Positions 62,501 through 64,000 of a DNA stretch of 64,000 bases are shown in pieces. The notes beneath the pieces are model-generated. The model had not been told where the DNA came from. It was given only the letters and a program-made list of their open reading frames with translations, and ran no database searches. The stretch's first letter is position 1; the number at the start of each line of letters is the position of its first letter. The DNA comes from Rs1 sp036960485 (GTDB taxonomy: Bacteria; Pseudomonadota; Gammaproteobacteria; Pseudomonadales; Balneatricaceae). The stretch spans positions 5,288-69,287 of the forward strand of contig JBALXS010000012.1 of assembly GCA_036960485.1 (NCBI GenBank). Reading direction: 5' to 3'. The position numbers and the translations under genes were made by a program.

Positions 62501-64000
62501 ATTCATGATCATACCCAAGGCGCTTTTTACAACCAGAACTTTCTACAAGCTTGTAAATGCCTAAAAGGGTTAACTTTTCACCATTACGAATTATCTTAGC
62601 TATCTCTACAGCTGCAGCATAAAATCCATACCAGATTGAAAAATCATAATTATCATCAGCTTGGAGCTTTAAAATTTCTTTATCTAAGACAATTATTTCG
62701 AAAACCAAATGGTCATTTAATGTGTGAAAGAAGAAATCAAGCAGCTCACTTTCTGATACAGCTCCCTGCTTATAATAGACAGGGCCATTAAAACTCTCCT
62801 TTACTAGTAACTCTTTTTTTAAAATATTATACGAAGCCCCAAACGGAGAAGTTAATATTTCACTTCGATAATCTCTGCTAGATAGATCAATACCTGAAAT
62901 ACAAGAGGCAGCTATAGCATATTCTAAAAATAGCGGTTTACTTTCTTCAGGTAGATAACAGTAGTCAATATCAAAAAAATATTCTGCATTATCGCTTTTT
63001 AACAAGTTTGAAAATAGCTTTTCATACAAACTATCTTTAGGAGTTACCCTCTCAATTAACTCAACAATTCTTCCCACATCCGGATCATCACAGTCACACA
63101 GAACTTGAATTAATGACTCAACTGTTAGGCTAAATTTATTTTCGGTTCCTTCATAGATATTCGCGTAGAACAATGCTCTTTTATATAGCTCTTGATAGCA
63201 GGTCTCTACTACTTCTGGATACTTTTTTCTGCACAATGATGCAACGGCGACGATATCCTCAATATCCAATGTTCTTATATTGTCTGATTTCCAAAGTAAT
63301 CCATATTCATCATCAGAATGCTTCATTGCAGATCGTGAAAACTCTGGAAAATCCTGCACTTGATATTCAGGTCCATTTAGAAACCTAGTTTTTAGCAGGC
63401 GCAAATCCACTAGGCGAGTATAGCTTTTGTTGGAAAAAGCTATTTTTTCGGCACTAGAGATAATATGCTCAATATGCCCTAAGGGATATCCATGGCATAA
63501 TGAATCTATAACCCATTCTTTAGTAACACCATAAAGCAGCGGATCAATACATTTCATTTCCGCTTGAACAATCCAATCCCAGGCCCACTTCCAAAATGAT
63601 GGCGCGTCGTTTCTAAGCCAGTTACTAACAGTCGGATACAGCCTTTTTCTAGCTTCTTCAAACTCTTCTCTCTTCTGGATATTTACTAAAAGGCTTCCGT
63701 GAAAAGGAAATACACCACTCCGACGGTGCTCAACTAAATGCTCAATCTCTCTATATGCATCTAAAAACGTTTGCATCCCCTCAAAACATTTTGCAAAGCT
63801 ATTTTTATCTGGCCATGGAAATTCTGTCACGGCCATTAAGTATAAAATCTCCTTAGCTTGCTCCGAGAGATTTGCCCAAATATTCCAGTAGTAGGTATTT
63901 ATGTCACCATCCGGACACTTATCCAACTTCTCGATATCATAAACGGTCACGTTCTTTTCTTTAGCTAATAATGTGCGTAGTGAATAAATTACGTGCAGAG
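59574..64000 (-). CDS. C-terminal part of a very large STAND-NTPase-like protein, truncated at window edge
   Basis: 1474 codons are visible and the frame stays open to the right edge. The GTG at 63950 is therefore internal, since 16 more codons read in frame before it (LHVIYSLRTLLAKEKNV). The first visible part resembles the winged-helix region after a STAND/NACHT ATPase core: YSLRTLLAKEKNV, then PDGDINTYYWNIWANL and AKEILYLMA. The next 1100 or so residues are helical and look like repeat or sensor helices, without a motif I can name. The last 150 residues or so turn to beta-rich sequence (VYAVSVVDGCEL, then LGMGRPNMNS, YYDLGPSLGVV). Proteins with this plan include Avs-type anti-phage sensors, whose C-terminus recognises a phage protein. 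The ATPase core and any N-terminal effector lie outside the window. I recognise no exact family. Confidence 0.7.
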   Translation of the reverse strand, partial: LHVIYSLRTLLAKEKNVTVYDIEKLDKCPDGDINTYYWNIWANLSEQAKEILYLMAVTEFPWPDKNSFAKCFEGMQTFLDAYREIEHLVEHRRSGVFPFHGSLLVNIQKREEFEEARKRLYPTVSNWLRNDAPSFWKWAWDWIVQAEMKCIDPLLYGVTKEWVIDSLCHGYPLGHIEHIISSAEKIAFSNKSYTRLVDLRLLKTRFLNGPEYQVQDFPEFSRSAMKHSDDEYGLLWKSDNIRTLDIEDIVAVASLCRKKYPEVVETCYQELYKRALFYANIYEGTENKFSLTVESLIQVLCDCDDPDVGRIVELIERVTPKDSLYEKLFSNLLKSDNAEYFFDIDYCYLPEESKPLFLEYAIAASCISGIDLSSRDYRSEILTSPFGASYNILKKELLVKESFNGPVYYKQGAVSESELLDFFFHTLNDHLVFEIIVLDKEILKLQADDNYDFSIWYGFYAAAVEIAKIIRNGEKLTLLGIYKLVESSGCKKRLGYDHEFHPKTLSVIHAIPNACLKIALLLKEKDFFANADKKSLDDVQGCSWWSSVVFFQKSVRLSFVPVDIDSANNYWCDSLHGLLNREGDTAELGNECIDIVSISSSLNLKGAVKTGLEQICKYMLGYGHRKDITFHEVFESVQACSDAGIGDITDYLKRVSCFTVDMFTFTEREIRHIPFWYMKLLSKHCPSRIYDEFCFHLEEQNWYVLEDILIAYIKHGDISLPGIQELISCFYSYGVIEAIKERSNEDSSLDSVLQEIVEYYGAEPPKPRDSGSSSNIDKEEIKISFGSYVPEYLNSLIERIRNESRYSDSEYLSKWIEHWVDLGEGKRVIAAYEKFFKDDGDLPYFSGLKESIDAVYKTSKNLQGKKRAYIWALRSIRANNYWSRYTGSKADEMISYYGKEYKNRWEELLSDSTHGENLQLRGDEWSTIPTSRLVTYLIAVDQKDLAADITEVLIGGLERDIEHLPIRESYWLDETKPTEIWAFSFLLKFYQWPDKAVKKKTALKIAHLIENDEKGLCRKEFLECTKTLPNEIAVVDYLSILQLMGKKPFSAEDLLNVIPFHSLALKYLFEDLGLRYADKKLVNSCLDISTCVGTSERLRKSLNGLSGFISMLIKSLGDNIGIDLLGHMSAELEYINSRESYGYFNPYSFSGDMFWQRDHLLCSFSSATESAVMSAYIRTILYTITNFSIDENTERHLIEQVFPFNNLIDSIEPASKPICWPSKSEIEQNENIPSERTLQKILDRLACSDDVILGGAGPVVHQIGGVNVDLEVYAVSVVDGCELSASEKFIAVKNDENPMVTGVSSLSVCMHEEITSRFELDKAARGLYTPQISLGMGRPNMNSDAHALVFKEGSFEIAKWSFWYQDWYPARYYDLGPSLGVVTTASTALKLTLEDEGDHFTLVGRFSVINKSGLSSDKAVTENFYFESKLKPGQLEKENGRGVCSFVKEYMKTYITGNRLPRGKKFRHFLIHHW

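Noticed and set aside
63950..63950. GTG as start of the large STAND-like gene
   Set aside because: The frame continues open for 16 codons to the window edge with similar sequence character, so the start must be outside.

Overview
The window is chromosomal DNA of a marine-type gammaproteobacterium, AT-rich by eye. The evidence is the classical queA-tgt-yajC-secD-secF order, a split glycine-cleavage/serine-catabolism locus, rnr, serB, galU and lipA of gammaproteobacterial type, many GGDEF/EAL proteins, and a cupin that matches DMSP lyases. The sequence alone does not give me a genus. One assembly gap (10 N) lies at 25121-25130. Both window edges cut through genes.

Left third (1-33 kb): an accessory and signalling region. 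A truncated, double-length phosphonate-type ABC permease is followed by a decayed PfpI/DJ-1 gene. Then comes a dense c-di-GMP/chemotaxis cluster: a PAS-GAF-GGDEF-EAL protein, a soluble CZB chemoreceptor, a CHASE-GGDEF cyclase, a dCache-HAMP-PAS-GGDEF-EAL protein and a membrane chemoreceptor. Next are a DddQ-like DMSP lyase, an orphan histidine-kinase ATPase fragment, a CocE-type hydrolase and a soluble PAS-GGDEF*-EAL phosphodiesterase. These are followed by a MocR/EamA divergent pair, a DOPA-dioxygenase-like protein, an azoreductase, an SDR/TetR divergent pair, a FrnE-like DsbA protein, a BCCT transporter, a cold-shock gene with a typical long leader, an HD-GYP pseudogene and a LuxR-type regulator.

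Middle (33-50 kb): a GAF-LuxR regulator and a cytochrome P460 lie between two near-identical 37-bp direct repeats. The glycine locus follows. gcvP, gcvH, glyA and sdaA read leftward; a sodium:glycine/alanine symporter gene, gcvT and lipA read rightward. They share a 770-bp control region holding several perfect palindromes. Together these genes would import glycine, cleave it, make serine, deaminate serine to pyruvate, and supply the lipoyl group that GcvH needs. serB and galU follow.

Right part (50-64 kb): rnr, then the tRNA-modification/Sec operon (queA, tgt, yajC, secD, secF) read leftward, and tRNA-Leu(CAA) read rightward. Beyond the tRNA the character changes. A very large gene (1474 codons seen, continuing past the right edge) looks like the C-terminal part of a STAND-type NTPase, a class that includes anti-phage sensors. 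The tRNA 3' end, two TGCTAC boxes one helical turn apart and this gene suggest the edge of a genomic island. This is the best candidate for an undescribed system, but its NTPase core and its partners lie outside the window.
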